NCBI RefSeq assembly: GCF_020662345.1
Contig: NZ_VMOA01000008.1
Span: 1 to 64,000, forward strand
Source: Methylobacterium sp. W2
Lineage (GTDB): Bacteria; Pseudomonadota; Alphaproteobacteria; Rhizobiales; Beijerinckiaceae
DNA: 64,000 nucleotides
Direction of reading: 5' to 3'
Shown: in pieces, positions 11,157 through 20,387 of the stretch
Numbering within the stretch: position 1 is the stretch's first letter
How the letters are laid out: every line of letters begins with the position of its first letter
Notes under the pieces: model-generated
The model's input: the letters and a program-made list of their open reading frames with translations, nothing else
Databases searched by the model: none
Told to the model about the DNA's origin: nothing
Position numbers and translations under genes: made by a program

Positions 11157-11384
11157 TCACGGGGCCTGCCATTCGACGCCGGCATGCTCGCGGATATCGC
11201 CGGGCGCGGACCCGGTATCGGCATCGCTGACCCAGTCGCTCGGCTCGACCACATCGACGATCTCGTCGTCAGGATAGGCCGCGGCGAGAAAGACTTTGGC
11301 CTCACCCTCGGCGGCAGCCCGGACCGTGACCAGCGGGCGAAAGCCGTTGACTGCGCGGATATTGGCGATGAAGAGTTTCGTCAT
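11157..11384 (-). CDS. Small hypothetical protein
   Basis: 75 residues from the ATG at 11384, preceded by AGGAGA six bases upstream; the open frame continues 11 codons further up but without a ribosome site. The sequence is soluble and acidic (MTKLFIANIRAVNGFRPLVT at the N-terminus, then AYPDDEIVDVVEPSDWVSD). No recognised domain. The ribosome site makes it a credible gene. Confidence 0.6.
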   Translation of the reverse strand: MTKLFIANIRAVNGFRPLVTVRAAAEGEAKVFLAAAYPDDEIVDVVEPSDWVSDADTGSAPGDIREHAGVEWQAP

Positions 11385-11575
11385 GTGCATTCTCCTGAGC
11401 ACGCCTGAGCGCGACATTCGGCTAACGCGGGAAACCTCGATCCGCGCGGACGCTCACTGAAAATGATGGGCCGCCACCTCTCGCAGCGTGGAGGCCCTTC
11501 ACCCACTGCGGCGATGCCTGCCGAATTCGCCTCATCCGTCTCGACGCCGCGCGAGGGAGCCGCTATCCGGGCAGG

Positions 11576-12127
11576 ATGAAGCTCGCCGATTGCGACATCC
11601 TCATCCTCCCCGGCTATGCCGGCTCGGAAGACGGCCATTGGCAGGCCGGCTGGGCCGCCCGCATGGCCAATGCCCGCATCGTCGAGCAGGACGACTGGCA
11701 CCATCCGGAAGCCGGCTCGTGGCGCGCGCGCATCGTCGAGGCGGTGGAAGCGGCGACCCGGCCGGTGATGCTCATCGCGCACAGCCTCGGCGTGGTGGCC
11801 TCCGTCCAGGCCGCACCCGCCTTTCCCGAGGGCAAGGTGCGGGGCGCCCTCCTCGTGGCGTTCCCGGATGTGGAGCGGACACCGGACCTGCCGTCCAGCG
11901 TCACGGATTTCGCGCCGGTGCCGCGCGATCCCCTGCCCTTCCCGTCCTTGCTGGTGGCGAGCCGCAACGACCCCTATTGCGCCTATGAGCGGGCCGAGGA
12001 TTTCGCCTATGCCTGGGGTTCCGCCCTGGTCGATGCCGGCGAATCCGGCCACATCAACGTGGCGAGCGGGCACGGTCCCTGGCCCGAAGGGCTGATGCGC
12101 CTGGCGGGATTTTTGAAGGGGCTCTGA
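11576..12127 (+). CDS. RBBP9/YdeN-type alpha/beta hydrolase
   Basis: 183 residues, the normal size for the RBBP9/YdeN serine hydrolase family. It begins with LILPGYAGSEDGHWQAGW, the family's N-terminal signature, and the nucleophile elbow is AHSLG (Ser70). The acid is probably Asp132 in ASRNDPY and the base His159 in ESGHINVASG. The substrate is not predictable. The 3' end is five nt from the convergent YcjF-like gene. Confidence 0.88.
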   Translation: MKLADCDILILPGYAGSEDGHWQAGWAARMANARIVEQDDWHHPEAGSWRARIVEAVEAATRPVMLIAHSLGVVASVQAAPAFPEGKVRGALLVAFPDVERTPDLPSSVTDFAPVPRDPLPFPSLLVASRNDPYCAYERAEDFAYAWGSALVDAGESGHINVASGHGPWPEGLMRLAGFLKGL

Positions 12128-12132
12128 CCCGC

Positions 12133-13164
12133 TTACTCCTTCTCGGCCCCGCCCATCGGCTTCAACAGCTCCCCGGCCACGTCGGACAGGCGCGGCGGCT
12201 CCTCCCTGACGAAGGGAAGCGGGCGGCAGACCGCTAGGGCGGCAAGGCCGAACCGGGCGGTCATCAGGCCGTTGAGGACGCCCTCGCCGAGCTTCGCCGA
12301 GACCCGCGCGGCGATGCCGAGGCCGAGGACCTGCTGGATCATGCTCTCGCCCACCGCCATTCCGCCTGTGACGGTGAGATGCGCGAAGGCGGAGCGGGCC
12401 AGACGCAGGAACCCGAGGAAGCCCGGGCGCCCGCCATAGATCGTCGCGATCTGGCGCAGGAGGCGCATGGCGGCAAAGACCACGAAGGCCACGTCGACGA
12501 TGGCGCGCGGGCTGAGCGCCGTCACCGCCGAGACCTGCTTGGCCGCCGAGGCGATGGCGTTGCGGGCCTGCCGGTCGAGGGGTTCGAGCAATTCGTGCTC
12601 GGCAAGCCCGATCCGGTCGTCCACGTCGAGGATCGTATCGCCGAGAGCCTTCAGACGCTGGCGCCCGGCCGCGAGTCCGGTCCGGGTGGCGTAGAGGGTG
12701 CTAAGTTCGGCGACCACCGCCTGCGCGCCGGTATGATCCCGCGTGGCGATGGCCTCGACCGCTTTCGCCCGCAGCGTTTCGATCCGGCGTTCGCGCCAGA
12801 TGCCGGCGAGTTCGCGCAGGACGAGGGCGAGGAAGGCGATGCCCGCCACCACGAGGAGCGCCAGGGCGACGCCGCCAAGCCAGGGCGCGGCCGAGAACAG
12901 GTCGGCGATCATCCGCTCCAGCGACAGGCCGACCGCGAGGGAGACGAGGCCGCCCAAAGCGAGCATCAGCACCGACAGCCACGGCGCCCGCGATTTCGGC
13001 GCCACCGGCACGGCGGTGCCGTCCGCCGCCTCGACGATCTCGAACGGCTCTTCGACGATCCTGACCGCGTTCGGCGCCACCGGCGGCGGAACGATGCCGT
13101 CCGGGCCCTCGGCCGGCTCGGCGGTGGGGATGCGGAAGGCGCGAGGACGGTTCGGAGAGGTCAT
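12133..13164 (-). CDS. YcjF/DUF697 inner-membrane protein
   Basis: 343 residues (TIGR01620/DUF697-like). The start is the ATG at 13164 (MTSPNRPRAFRIPTAE), downstream of AAAGGT; the open frame upstream of it runs only through repeat DNA. A Pro-rich N-terminus precedes two membrane spans (about 62-120) and a helical region, then the C-terminal DUF697 domain with the glycine/alanine stretch GGMAVGESMIQQVLGLGIAAR. It lies downstream of ycjX on the same strand, the conserved YcjX-YcjF pairing, separated here by a 448-bp gap of repeat DNA. Confidence 0.85.
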   Translation of the reverse strand: MTSPNRPRAFRIPTAEPAEGPDGIVPPPVAPNAVRIVEEPFEIVEAADGTAVPVAPKSRAPWLSVLMLALGGLVSLAVGLSLERMIADLFSAAPWLGGVALALLVVAGIAFLALVLRELAGIWRERRIETLRAKAVEAIATRDHTGAQAVVAELSTLYATRTGLAAGRQRLKALGDTILDVDDRIGLAEHELLEPLDRQARNAIASAAKQVSAVTALSPRAIVDVAFVVFAAMRLLRQIATIYGGRPGFLGFLRLARSAFAHLTVTGGMAVGESMIQQVLGLGIAARVSAKLGEGVLNGLMTARFGLAALAVCRPLPFVREEPPRLSDVAGELLKPMGGAEKE

Positions 13165-13210
13165 GGGCGGACCTTTGGTGATGTCGCAACAGATTGATCG
13201 GTGGAGCTCT

Positions 13211-13441
13211 CCTCTCCCCGCGCGCGGGGAGAGGGACGTGTCTCCCCCTTGCTGGGGAGCACGTCGAGGCGGCAGCCGAGGGTGAGGGGGCGATGACGAA
13301 GGTGCCACATCCTGTCCGGACCCCTCACCCTCGCTCCGCTTGTCACTGGGACGACAAGGCCCCAGTGACCCTCTCCCCGCCCGCCTACGGCATTCACACA
13401 TCTCGCCGGCAGCGCAGGTGCCCTCTCCTTCTAGGAGAGGG
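13211..13441. repeat. Composite palindromic repeat cluster, ycjX-ycjF gap
   Basis: A perfect 24-bp palindrome (CCTCTCCCCGCG and its complement) at 13211-13234 is followed by GGTGAGGGGG near 13281, its complement CCCCTCACCC near 13321, and a last hairpin CCCTCTCCT-tct-AGGAGAGGG at 13421-13441. The order hairpin, GTGAGG, CCTCACC, hairpin is the same as in the 102-bp elements at 40756 and 55312, but longer and more diverged. The rest of the 13165-13612 gap holds no gene. It may influence ycjX-ycjF readthrough. Confidence 0.75.
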
Positions 13442-13612
13442 AGCCCGTCGCGCCTCATGTCGAACCCGCTTGGATGAGCGAAGAGCGGTGGAGCCAATGT
13501 GTTGAACCAGTAGCCTCATAAGGGGCAGAGGGACGCAGTTTGCCTGCAAAAGCAGATGTGTGAATCCGGTAGCCCCGAACGCGGGGAGAGGCGGACTCGC
13601 TCAGCCGGACAC

Positions 13613-15052
13613 TCACGTCAGCTTGTCGCCGATGAGGAACTGCATCGCCCGGTCGAGGCGGATCTGCGGCAGGTGGCCGGGGCGGCCATGGGCGTCGGGC
13701 CGGATCAACGGCGGGCGAAAGCGCGGGAAGCGGAGGGAGCCCGGCGGCACTGCCCCTTCGAGAACGGATTCGGGCCGCGAGGGCAACTCGCCGGGGAACA
13801 CCGCCGCCTCGCTCCGCCCGTCGAAGATCTCGTCGCCCACATGCTCCCCCGCCTCGGGCGTTCCCGAGACCGCCCGCAGGGTCATGCCGTCATCATGGAC
13901 CGTGGTCTCCCGCGTGGCCCGCACCGAGGCGAGGGCCACCGTGCCGACGCGGGCACCGGCCGCCTCGGTCCGGCGCATGGCGCGGGAGACGAGGAGACGC
14001 AGCAATGCCTCCAGCCGGTCGTGGCTGGTCTGGTGCAGGTGGTCCGCCTTGGTGGCAGCGAACATGATGCGGTCCGCCCTCGGCGCGAACAGGCGCGACA
14101 GGATGGTGTTGCGTCCGATCCGGAAACTGAGGAGCACGGTGTCGAGGGCCTCCTCCAACTCGGCGAGCGCGGCCGGCCCGGCATCGACGGCGGCGAGCAC
14201 GTCGACGAGGACGATCTGGCGATCCACCCGCTGGAAATGGTTGCGGAAGAACGGCTCCACGACCTTGGCCTTGTAGGCCTCGAAGCGCCGCTCCATCAGC
14301 CCGGCGAGGCTGTCCGACGAGATCGTCTCCGGCAGGGCGTCGAGGGGGGCGAAGGTGAGGGCCGGTGATCCGGCGAGGTCGCCCGGCATCAGGAAACGGC
14401 CCGGCGGCGTGGTCGCCACCGATTCGGGCCCGGCGCGGAGCGCGGTGAGATAGGTGGTGAAGGCGATGCTGGCGCGCTCGGCCACGACCTCGTCGAGGGG
14501 ACCGGACGGGTCGAGATCCTTCAGCACCGCGAGCCAGGGCGCGGCGATGGCCGCACGCCCGGTGCGGCGGGTGCCCGCGATGGTGGCGGCGGACCAGTCC
14601 TTGTAGCTCTGGTCGATCAGGGCGAGGTCGAGGAGCCATTCGCCGGGATAATCGACCACGTCGAGCATCAGCGTGCCGGGGCCGGAGCGCCAGCCGCCTT
14701 TGCGCTCGTACTCGATGGCGAGGCGGAACTGGCTGATCCGGTCGGTGGAGCGCGGCCACAGGCGCTGCTCCGTCAGGGCCGCGAAATGATCCTCGTAGGG
14801 GAAGCGCGGAACGTCGTCGTCGGGCTGCGGCACGAGGCGCGCCCGGCGCAGCCGTCCCTCATGCGCCGGCGCAAAGGCCGGCAGGGCATGGGTCTCGACG
14901 AGATGGTGGATCAGCGCCGTCGTGAACACCGTCTTGCCCGACCGCGCCAGACCGGTGACGCCGAGCCGCAGGGTCGGCTGGATCAGGAGATCGCTCGATG
15001 CCTCGGCGAAGGCCTGGATCGCGGAGCCCGCGCGCGAGGCGAAGCTGATCAT
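13613..15052 (-). CDS. YcjX-family P-loop NTPase
   Basis: 479 residues, YcjX/DUF463 family. The P-loop is GVTGLARSGKT (Gly34-Thr41). Typical family segments are FTTALIHHLVE directly after it, VDYPGEWLLDL near 125, and the switch-like VLVDVLAAVDAG near 280. YcjX proteins are stress-induced GTPase-like proteins that pair with YcjF; biochemical function is poorly known. It is the upstream member of the pair, with ycjF 448 nt further on. The start is the ATG at 15052. Confidence 0.9.
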   Translation of the reverse strand: MISFASRAGSAIQAFAEASSDLLIQPTLRLGVTGLARSGKTVFTTALIHHLVETHALPAFAPAHEGRLRRARLVPQPDDDVPRFPYEDHFAALTEQRLWPRSTDRISQFRLAIEYERKGGWRSGPGTLMLDVVDYPGEWLLDLALIDQSYKDWSAATIAGTRRTGRAAIAAPWLAVLKDLDPSGPLDEVVAERASIAFTTYLTALRAGPESVATTPPGRFLMPGDLAGSPALTFAPLDALPETISSDSLAGLMERRFEAYKAKVVEPFFRNHFQRVDRQIVLVDVLAAVDAGPAALAELEEALDTVLLSFRIGRNTILSRLFAPRADRIMFAATKADHLHQTSHDRLEALLRLLVSRAMRRTEAAGARVGTVALASVRATRETTVHDDGMTLRAVSGTPEAGEHVGDEIFDGRSEAAVFPGELPSRPESVLEGAVPPGSLRFPRFRPPLIRPDAHGRPGHLPQIRLDRAMQFLIGDKLT

Positions 15053-15146
15053 GAAGCGAAGGTCTCATATGGCCGGAGGGGAGGATGGGCGATAGATGCA
15101 GGGGTGAGGTGGCGCGCGTCTCAGGCGAACGCAAGAACCGGACGCG

Positions 15147-16253
15147 TCATCGCTCCACCGCGCCGGGATCGCCTTGGGCCGCAACGAGCCGGGCGATGGC
15201 GGCTTCCACCAGATCCGGCCCCGCCCGCAGCGCGCCGAGTTCCACCCCGGACATGGCGAGCATCACCGGGGCGAGACGAGGCGAGGGCCGGCCCTCCGCA
15301 TCGAATAGCGCAAGATCGTCCTCGATCTTGAGTCCGACGCTGGCGGCGATGCGGGTGGCATAATTGCGGATCCGGACCTCGTCGTTGCCGCAGAGCGGCG
15401 CCGGGGCCGCGAGATCCTGAAGACGGAGCCCCGGCATCCCGGCCGCGAGGGCGGGCAAAGCAGCCGATTCCGCCGCGAACCGGTCTGCCAGCCGGGAGGA
15501 CGGCGATGCCGTCGGAGTCTCGGACGGACTTGCGATGATCGCCGTGATCGCCGGCCTGCCGATCGTCTCGGCCGCCCCCGCGACGCGGATGGGCCGGGGC
15601 TTCGGCGTACCCGCCATCCGTGCCAGCGGCGACCAGGGCTGGACCCGCAGGGGCCCGCCCCGCGCGACCAGGCGCGGCTTTCGCGGCCCTCCCCGGGCAT
15701 GGCGGGCGAGGTAGCGGGCGCGCAGGGTCTTGCCGAGCCCGAGGGGCGCGAGGCCGGTGGAGACTTTTCCGCCCGACCCCCCACTGCTCGAAACAGAGCA
15801 TTCCGCCGGCGCCCAACGGCGCACGATGGACAGGGCGTTGCGGCGGCCGAACTCGCGGTAATAGCGCCGCAGCAGGAGGGCCGCCGCATCGGCGCCGTCG
15901 CCGGCGGTGGCGAACCCGGTATGGCCCTCCGCATCGCTTCCGATCTCGCCCCGCCAGCGGGCGCTCTTGATGCACCAGTAATTGTTGAGCTTGACGCAGC
16001 GCGCGACGAAAGCCGGCGGCACCGGCGCGTAACGCGCGACCAGGGCGAGGGACACGGGACGCAAGGTCGTCCCCGTTTCCGTCCGCCAGTTCGACACCGC
16101 CCTCTCGCTGGCGAGAAAACTCGAGGCCACGGCCGGAGCGGCGGTCATCGCCAAGGCCGCTTCCGCGCGGTCGACGCCCACCTTCACGGCGTCGAGGCCG
16201 ATACCGGCGCGCGGCATCAGCGATGTCAGGACGAGAAGCGTGGTGACGAACAC
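15147..16253 (-). CDS. Exported protein of unknown function, lysozyme-like motif
   Basis: 368 residues from a GTG start. The first 25-35 residues are hydrophobic and signal-like. Residues about 88-155 carry NNYWCIKSARWRGE, then GHTGFAT, then RRYYREFGRRNALSIVRRWA; this order (NN..W.GE, F, G..A...L..YY....G..s...I..rWAP) resembles phage-type structural/lysozyme-like domains with NNPGN and RWAP motifs. That resemblance is by eye only. The middle is Pro/Arg-rich and low complexity, and the C-terminus (about 290-368) is a compact region. The gene sits 94 nt before ycjX on the same strand. Confidence 0.6.
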   Translation of the reverse strand: MFVTTLLVLTSLMPRAGIGLDAVKVGVDRAEAALAMTAAPAVASSFLASERAVSNWRTETGTTLRPVSLALVARYAPVPPAFVARCVKLNNYWCIKSARWRGEIGSDAEGHTGFATAGDGADAAALLLRRYYREFGRRNALSIVRRWAPAECSVSSSGGSGGKVSTGLAPLGLGKTLRARYLARHARGGPRKPRLVARGGPLRVQPWSPLARMAGTPKPRPIRVAGAAETIGRPAITAIIASPSETPTASPSSRLADRFAAESAALPALAAGMPGLRLQDLAAPAPLCGNDEVRIRNYATRIAASVGLKIEDDLALFDAEGRPSPRLAPVMLAMSGVELGALRAGPDLVEAAIARLVAAQGDPGAVER

Positions 16254-16326
16254 GGGATCAGCGGGGACGGGCCATGGTCGTGAGCAACGGCCCAGGCGAT
16301 GATCCGTTCATTCCGCCCGTGCCGCG

Positions 16327-16851
16327 TCAGGCGGCCTCGTCGCGGTCGAGGCCCTTGGGCGTCACGAACCGTTCGAGCCGGCCCTTGCCGGGACGGAAAT
16401 CCGTCCAGGCATCGCCCTCGATATCGATCACGGCAAGGGCCGCGGTGGGGAATTCCACGGAGAGCCGCCCCCTCGCCTCTCGCGGACCATCGCCGACGAG
16501 ATCGAGGGCGATGTCCTGCAGGCCGGGATTGTGCCCGATCATCAGCAGGGTCCGGATTTCGGCGGGCGTCGCGCGGATGACCTTGAGCAACGCGCTGTCC
16601 GGCGCTTCGTAGATCGCATCGACGATCTCGATCTCGGGGTTGCCGAGGGCCGCGGACATGCCGTCCCAGGTCGACCGTGTCCTGAGCGAGGGCGAGACCA
16701 CGATCCTCTCAGGCAGCAGGTCCTGCGCCGCGAGATAGGCCCCCATCTGCGGCGCGGCCTTGAAGCCGCGCGGGTTCAACGGACGGTCGATATCGCGCAC
16801 GCCCGGCGAACGGTCGGATTTGGCGTGGCGCAGGAGCATCAGGCGGCGCAT
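16327..16851 (-). CDS. SixA-like histidine phosphatase
   Basis: 174 residues from ATG (a TTG two codons upstream is possible). The N-terminal LMLLRHAKSD is the SixA form of the RHG motif (phospho-His eight residues in), ERIVVSPSLRTRST is the second conserved segment, and LLMIGHNPGLQD carries the second His. SixA-like enzymes dephosphorylate histidines, including those on Hpt or phosphotransfer proteins. It lies 15 nt downstream of the aldo-keto reductase gene. Confidence 0.88.
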   Translation of the reverse strand: MRRLMLLRHAKSDRSPGVRDIDRPLNPRGFKAAPQMGAYLAAQDLLPERIVVSPSLRTRSTWDGMSAALGNPEIEIVDAIYEAPDSALLKVIRATPAEIRTLLMIGHNPGLQDIALDLVGDGPREARGRLSVEFPTAALAVIDIEGDAWTDFRPGKGRLERFVTPKGLDRDEAA

Positions 16852-16866
16852 GGACAAAGAACCTTA

Positions 16867-17847
16867 TTACTGGAAGCCGACGACGGGATGCGGGGTGTAG
16901 AGCGCTTCGAGGGCGGCGATCTCGTCGGCATCCAGCGCCAGATCGAGGGCGGCCACGGCATCGGTCAGGTGGGTGGGTTTCGACGCCCCGATGATCGGCG
17001 CGGTGACGATGGGCTTCTGAATCACCCAGGCCAGGGCCACCTGCGCCCGCGACACGCCGCGGGCTTGCGCGATCTCCGCCACCTTGCCGACGATGGCCCG
17101 GTCCGCCTCCTCGGCAGAGGCGTAGAGCCGCTTGCCGACCTCGTCGGAATCCTGGCGCGCGCTGCGCTCGTCCCAGTCGCGGGTCAGGCGGCCGCGGGCC
17201 AGCGGGCTCCAGGGCAGGACGCCGATGCCCTGGTCGGCGCAGAGCGGCAGCATCTCCCGCTCCTCCTCGCGGTGGAGGAGGTTGTAATGGTCCTGCATCG
17301 TCGCGAACCGGGTCCAGCCGTGGAGATCGGCGGTGAACAGGGCCTTGGCGAATTGCCAGGCGTACATTGAGGACGCGCCGATAGTGCGGGCCTTGCCGGC
17401 CTTCACCACGTCGTGCAGGGCCTCCATCGTCACCTCGATGGGCGTGCCGTAATCCCAGCGATGGATCTGGAAGAGATCGACATGGTCGGTGCCGAGGCGC
17501 TTCAGGCTGGCATCGATGGAGGCGAAGATCGCCTTGCGCGAGAGGCCGCCGGCATTGGGCTGGTCTTTCAGCGGATAATAGCATTTCGTCGCGAGCACGA
17601 TGCTGTCGCGGTCGGCGAACTCCTTGAGGGCGCGCCCGACGATTTCCTCGCTGGTGCCGTCGGAATAATAGTTCGCCGTGTCGAAGAAGTTGATGCCGAG
17701 TTCGATCGCCTGCCGGATGAGCGGGCGGCTCTCTTCCTCGGGCATGGTCCAGGGATGGGGGCCGCGCTCGGGAATGCCGTAGGTCATGCAGCCGAGGCAG
17801 AGCGGCGACACGTCGAGGCCGGTCCGGCCGAGCTTTTTCAGTTTCAT
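16867..17847 (-). CDS. Aldo/keto reductase
   Basis: 326 residues. The ATG at 17847 is preceded by CGGAGGA at ideal distance; the TTG two codons earlier would sit on top of it and is rejected. In this numbering the catalytic tetrad is Asp56 (FFDTA), Tyr61, Lys88 (VLATKCYY) and His129 (QIHRWD). The C-terminal NADPH-binding region contains PIIGASKPTHL. It resembles YajO/Tas-like members that reduce aldehydes; the substrate is unknown. Probable operon with the SixA gene. Confidence 0.93.
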   Translation of the reverse strand: MKLKKLGRTGLDVSPLCLGCMTYGIPERGPHPWTMPEEESRPLIRQAIELGINFFDTANYYSDGTSEEIVGRALKEFADRDSIVLATKCYYPLKDQPNAGGLSRKAIFASIDASLKRLGTDHVDLFQIHRWDYGTPIEVTMEALHDVVKAGKARTIGASSMYAWQFAKALFTADLHGWTRFATMQDHYNLLHREEEREMLPLCADQGIGVLPWSPLARGRLTRDWDERSARQDSDEVGKRLYASAEEADRAIVGKVAEIAQARGVSRAQVALAWVIQKPIVTAPIIGASKPTHLTDAVAALDLALDADEIAALEALYTPHPVVGFQ

Positions 17848-17942
17848 GGACAATCCTCCGATGACGTGTCGGCCCTATCCGGGCCTACCTGCGCTCAACC
17901 CCAAGGCCCGGTCGCGATGGCGACGCCCTGTTTCCTATCCCC

Positions 17943-18060
17943 GCGTCATCCTGGTGCCGCGTAGCGGAGCCCAGGATCGAGAAACTTAGGTCTGGCCCGT
18001 TCCTGGCATCGTCACGGCTCTGGATCCCAGGCTCGCCTCCGGCGCCCCGGGATGACGGCG
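17943..18060. repeat. GTCATCC/GGATGAC imperfect palindromic repeat
   Basis: About 118 bp framed by GCGTCATCCTGGTGCCG on the left and CGCCCCGGGATGACGGCG on the right, with internal complementary pieces (CCCAGGATC and GGATCCCAGG). It is a REP-like element distinct from the CTCTCC family. It lies between the divergent aldo-keto reductase start and the moxR stop. Confidence 0.65.
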
Positions 18061-18080
18061 CGGCTCGATACCCGCCCGCT

Positions 18081-18932
<852 letters not shown>

Positions 18933-19052
18933 GAGGCGTCGGCTTTCTGGAAAAGGCTCTGTGACCGGTAAGCCTGGCGAGAGCGAAGGTACAAATCATC
19001 ATCGGATCGACCGATGCGACGCGGATGAGCCGTTTGGCCCGACACCCCTCTG

Positions 19053-19454
19053 TCAGGCCGATTTTCGTGGGCGCCCGCCTTTTGCGCCGTTGGCCCGGGC
19101 GGCAGCGGCCTTGGCCAGGGAGGTCGAACGACCGGCATGGGAAGCGAGGTAGGATCTCGTCCCGAAGATCCCCGCCACAAGTCCCGGAACAGAGATGTCG
19201 ATATCCAGCCTATCCCAGCGGAGGCCGTATCCCGCTCCCAGGACCTCGATCTCGGCGATGGTCGCATCGTCCGCTTCTGCCAGCCCTTGGACGAGATGAG
19301 GCGGGAAAGCAAAGGTACAGCCATTCGTCAAAGCCAGGACCACGTGCCCGCGCTCGCGATCGTAATGCGCGGATGCAGCCCGTGGCTCGGTCGATTGTGC
19401 GAGACGGCCCCGCTCCAGGGCGGCATCGACCGCATCGTCGGTCAGCTCAACCAT
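19053..19454 (-). CDS. DUF2442 protein, candidate antitoxin-like partner
   Basis: 133 residues starting at the ATG at 19454, with AAGGAG upstream. The core SAHYDRERGHVVLALTNGCTFAFPPHLVQGL is the DUF2442 fold, followed by IEVLGAGYGLRWDRLDIDISVPGLV. The C-terminal ARANGAKGGRPRK is a basic tail that could contact DNA. It overlaps the upstream DUF4160 gene by eight bases. DUF4160-DUF2442 pairs are widespread and often listed as toxin-antitoxin-like; activity is unproven. Confidence 0.88.
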   Translation of the reverse strand: MVELTDDAVDAALERGRLAQSTEPRAASAHYDRERGHVVLALTNGCTFAFPPHLVQGLAEADDATIAEIEVLGAGYGLRWDRLDIDISVPGLVAGIFGTRSYLASHAGRSTSLAKAAAARANGAKGGRPRKSA

Positions 19455-19677
19455 GGATCTCCTTCCCCCGAATGAGAAACACGTCACGATGCTCCAGGAC
19501 CAGTTTCATCGCCTTGCGGATTTCGCTTCGGGTCATCCCCTCGGCGGAAACCAGGGCTGGCTCAGGCACGGGGTTGATCTTGGCATGCCCGTCTCCGAAG
19601 ACGTGAACGTGGGCCGGTTCATGGTCATCGACGAAAATGATCACGCGCAATCCACCCGAGCGAAGAACCGTGACCAT
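19447..19677 (-). CDS. DUF4160 protein, candidate toxin-like partner
   Basis: 76 residues: MVTVLRSGGLRVIIFVDDHE, then PAHVHVFGDGHAKI. This is the DUF4160 signature (R.....i.i..dDH.P.HvHv..gdg.a.i). The only ATG start is at 19677, the first two bases of which on the minus strand lie in a 30-bp palindrome; there is no good ribosome site, so leaderless or poorly initiated translation is possible. It overlaps DUF2442 by eight bases. The pair is likely co-expressed. Confidence 0.85.
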   Translation of the reverse strand: MVTVLRSGGLRVIIFVDDHEPAHVHVFGDGHAKINPVPEPALVSAEGMTRSEIRKAMKLVLEHRDVFLIRGKEIHG

Positions 19678-19705
19678 CGATAACCCATCCGGATGGGTTA
19701 TCGAT
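19676..19705. promoter_or_regulatory. Perfect 30-bp palindrome at the DUF4160 start codon
   Basis: Left arm ATCGATAACCCATCC and its exact complement, without spacer. It covers most of the start codon and the 28 bases upstream on the minus strand. A perfect palindrome of this size at this place is the expected form of an autoregulatory operator, as in type II toxin-antitoxin operons; it could also fold over the start codon in mRNA. Confidence 0.75.
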
Positions 19706-19742
19706 CTAGCAGGCCGTTCTCGCTCCGTAAAGCGCCCTAAGT

Positions 19743-20387
19743 TCAGAGCGACTTCCCGTCGCTCCACACGCAGTTCGAGGCCAGGATCGCGAGGTTCACG
19801 TCGGATTTCTGCGGTTGCGGCAGAACCTTGCCGTCCATGGCGAGATCGATCTTCATCTCGACCTGGCCCTTGGCCTCGTTGGTCCGGCGGGAGAAGTAGC
19901 AATATTGCTGGAACGGCACCTCCTCGTTGGCGCGGAAGTTCCAGCCGGTGACGATCTGGCCGTCCATGTAGGGCACCTGCTTGAACACGGTGAAGGTGGT
20001 GTTCACCGTGGCCTTCGAGGCGGGCGCCGCGTCCTTGCCGAGCTGGGCCTGGGTCGGCGACGGGGAGGAGCGGACGGGGCCGCCCTCCAGCTTCAGGACG
20101 TTGTCGGTGAGGGTCACCTCGCCCTTGGTCTTCAAGGTCACGTCCGCCAGCGCCGTCTGCATGGCGGCGGCGATCTTCTCGGCGGCCGAGTCAAACTGGT
20201 TCATGTAGGCGTAGCCGTAGGACGCCGCGCCGATGCCGATGCCGGCAAGCGCTGCGAAGACTCCCGCCCCACTCGCCCGGAACAGGAAGGCGCGCGCGGC
20301 GATGATCCGCGCCTCGGCCCGAAGGCGGCCGTTGACGCTTTGGGCGAGAACCACGTTCTCTGGCGTTCCCGATGCGTGGATGCTCAT
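19743..20387 (-). CDS. Membrane-anchored protein of unknown function
   Basis: 214 residues. One hydrophobic span (about 40-61, GAGVFAALAGIGIGAASYGYAY) is followed by a soluble domain of about 150 residues with VNTTFTVFKQVPYMDGQIVTG and two Cys (YCYF, NCVW). Type II topology is likely. It overlaps the upstream 406-residue gene by four bases (ATGA), so the two are translationally coupled and probably form a complex. No family recognised. Confidence 0.8.
   Translation of the reverse strand: MSIHASGTPENVVLAQSVNGRLRAEARIIAARAFLFRASGAGVFAALAGIGIGAASYGYAYMNQFDSAAEKIAAAMQTALADVTLKTKGEVTLTDNVLKLEGGPVRSSPSPTQAQLGKDAAPASKATVNTTFTVFKQVPYMDGQIVTGWNFRANEEVPFQQYCYFSRRTNEAKGQVEMKIDLAMDGKVLPQPQKSDVNLAILASNCVWSDGKSL

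Noticed and set aside
13194..13505. Short open frames in the ycjX-ycjF gap
   Set aside because: They run through palindromic repeat DNA and have no family or ribosome site.
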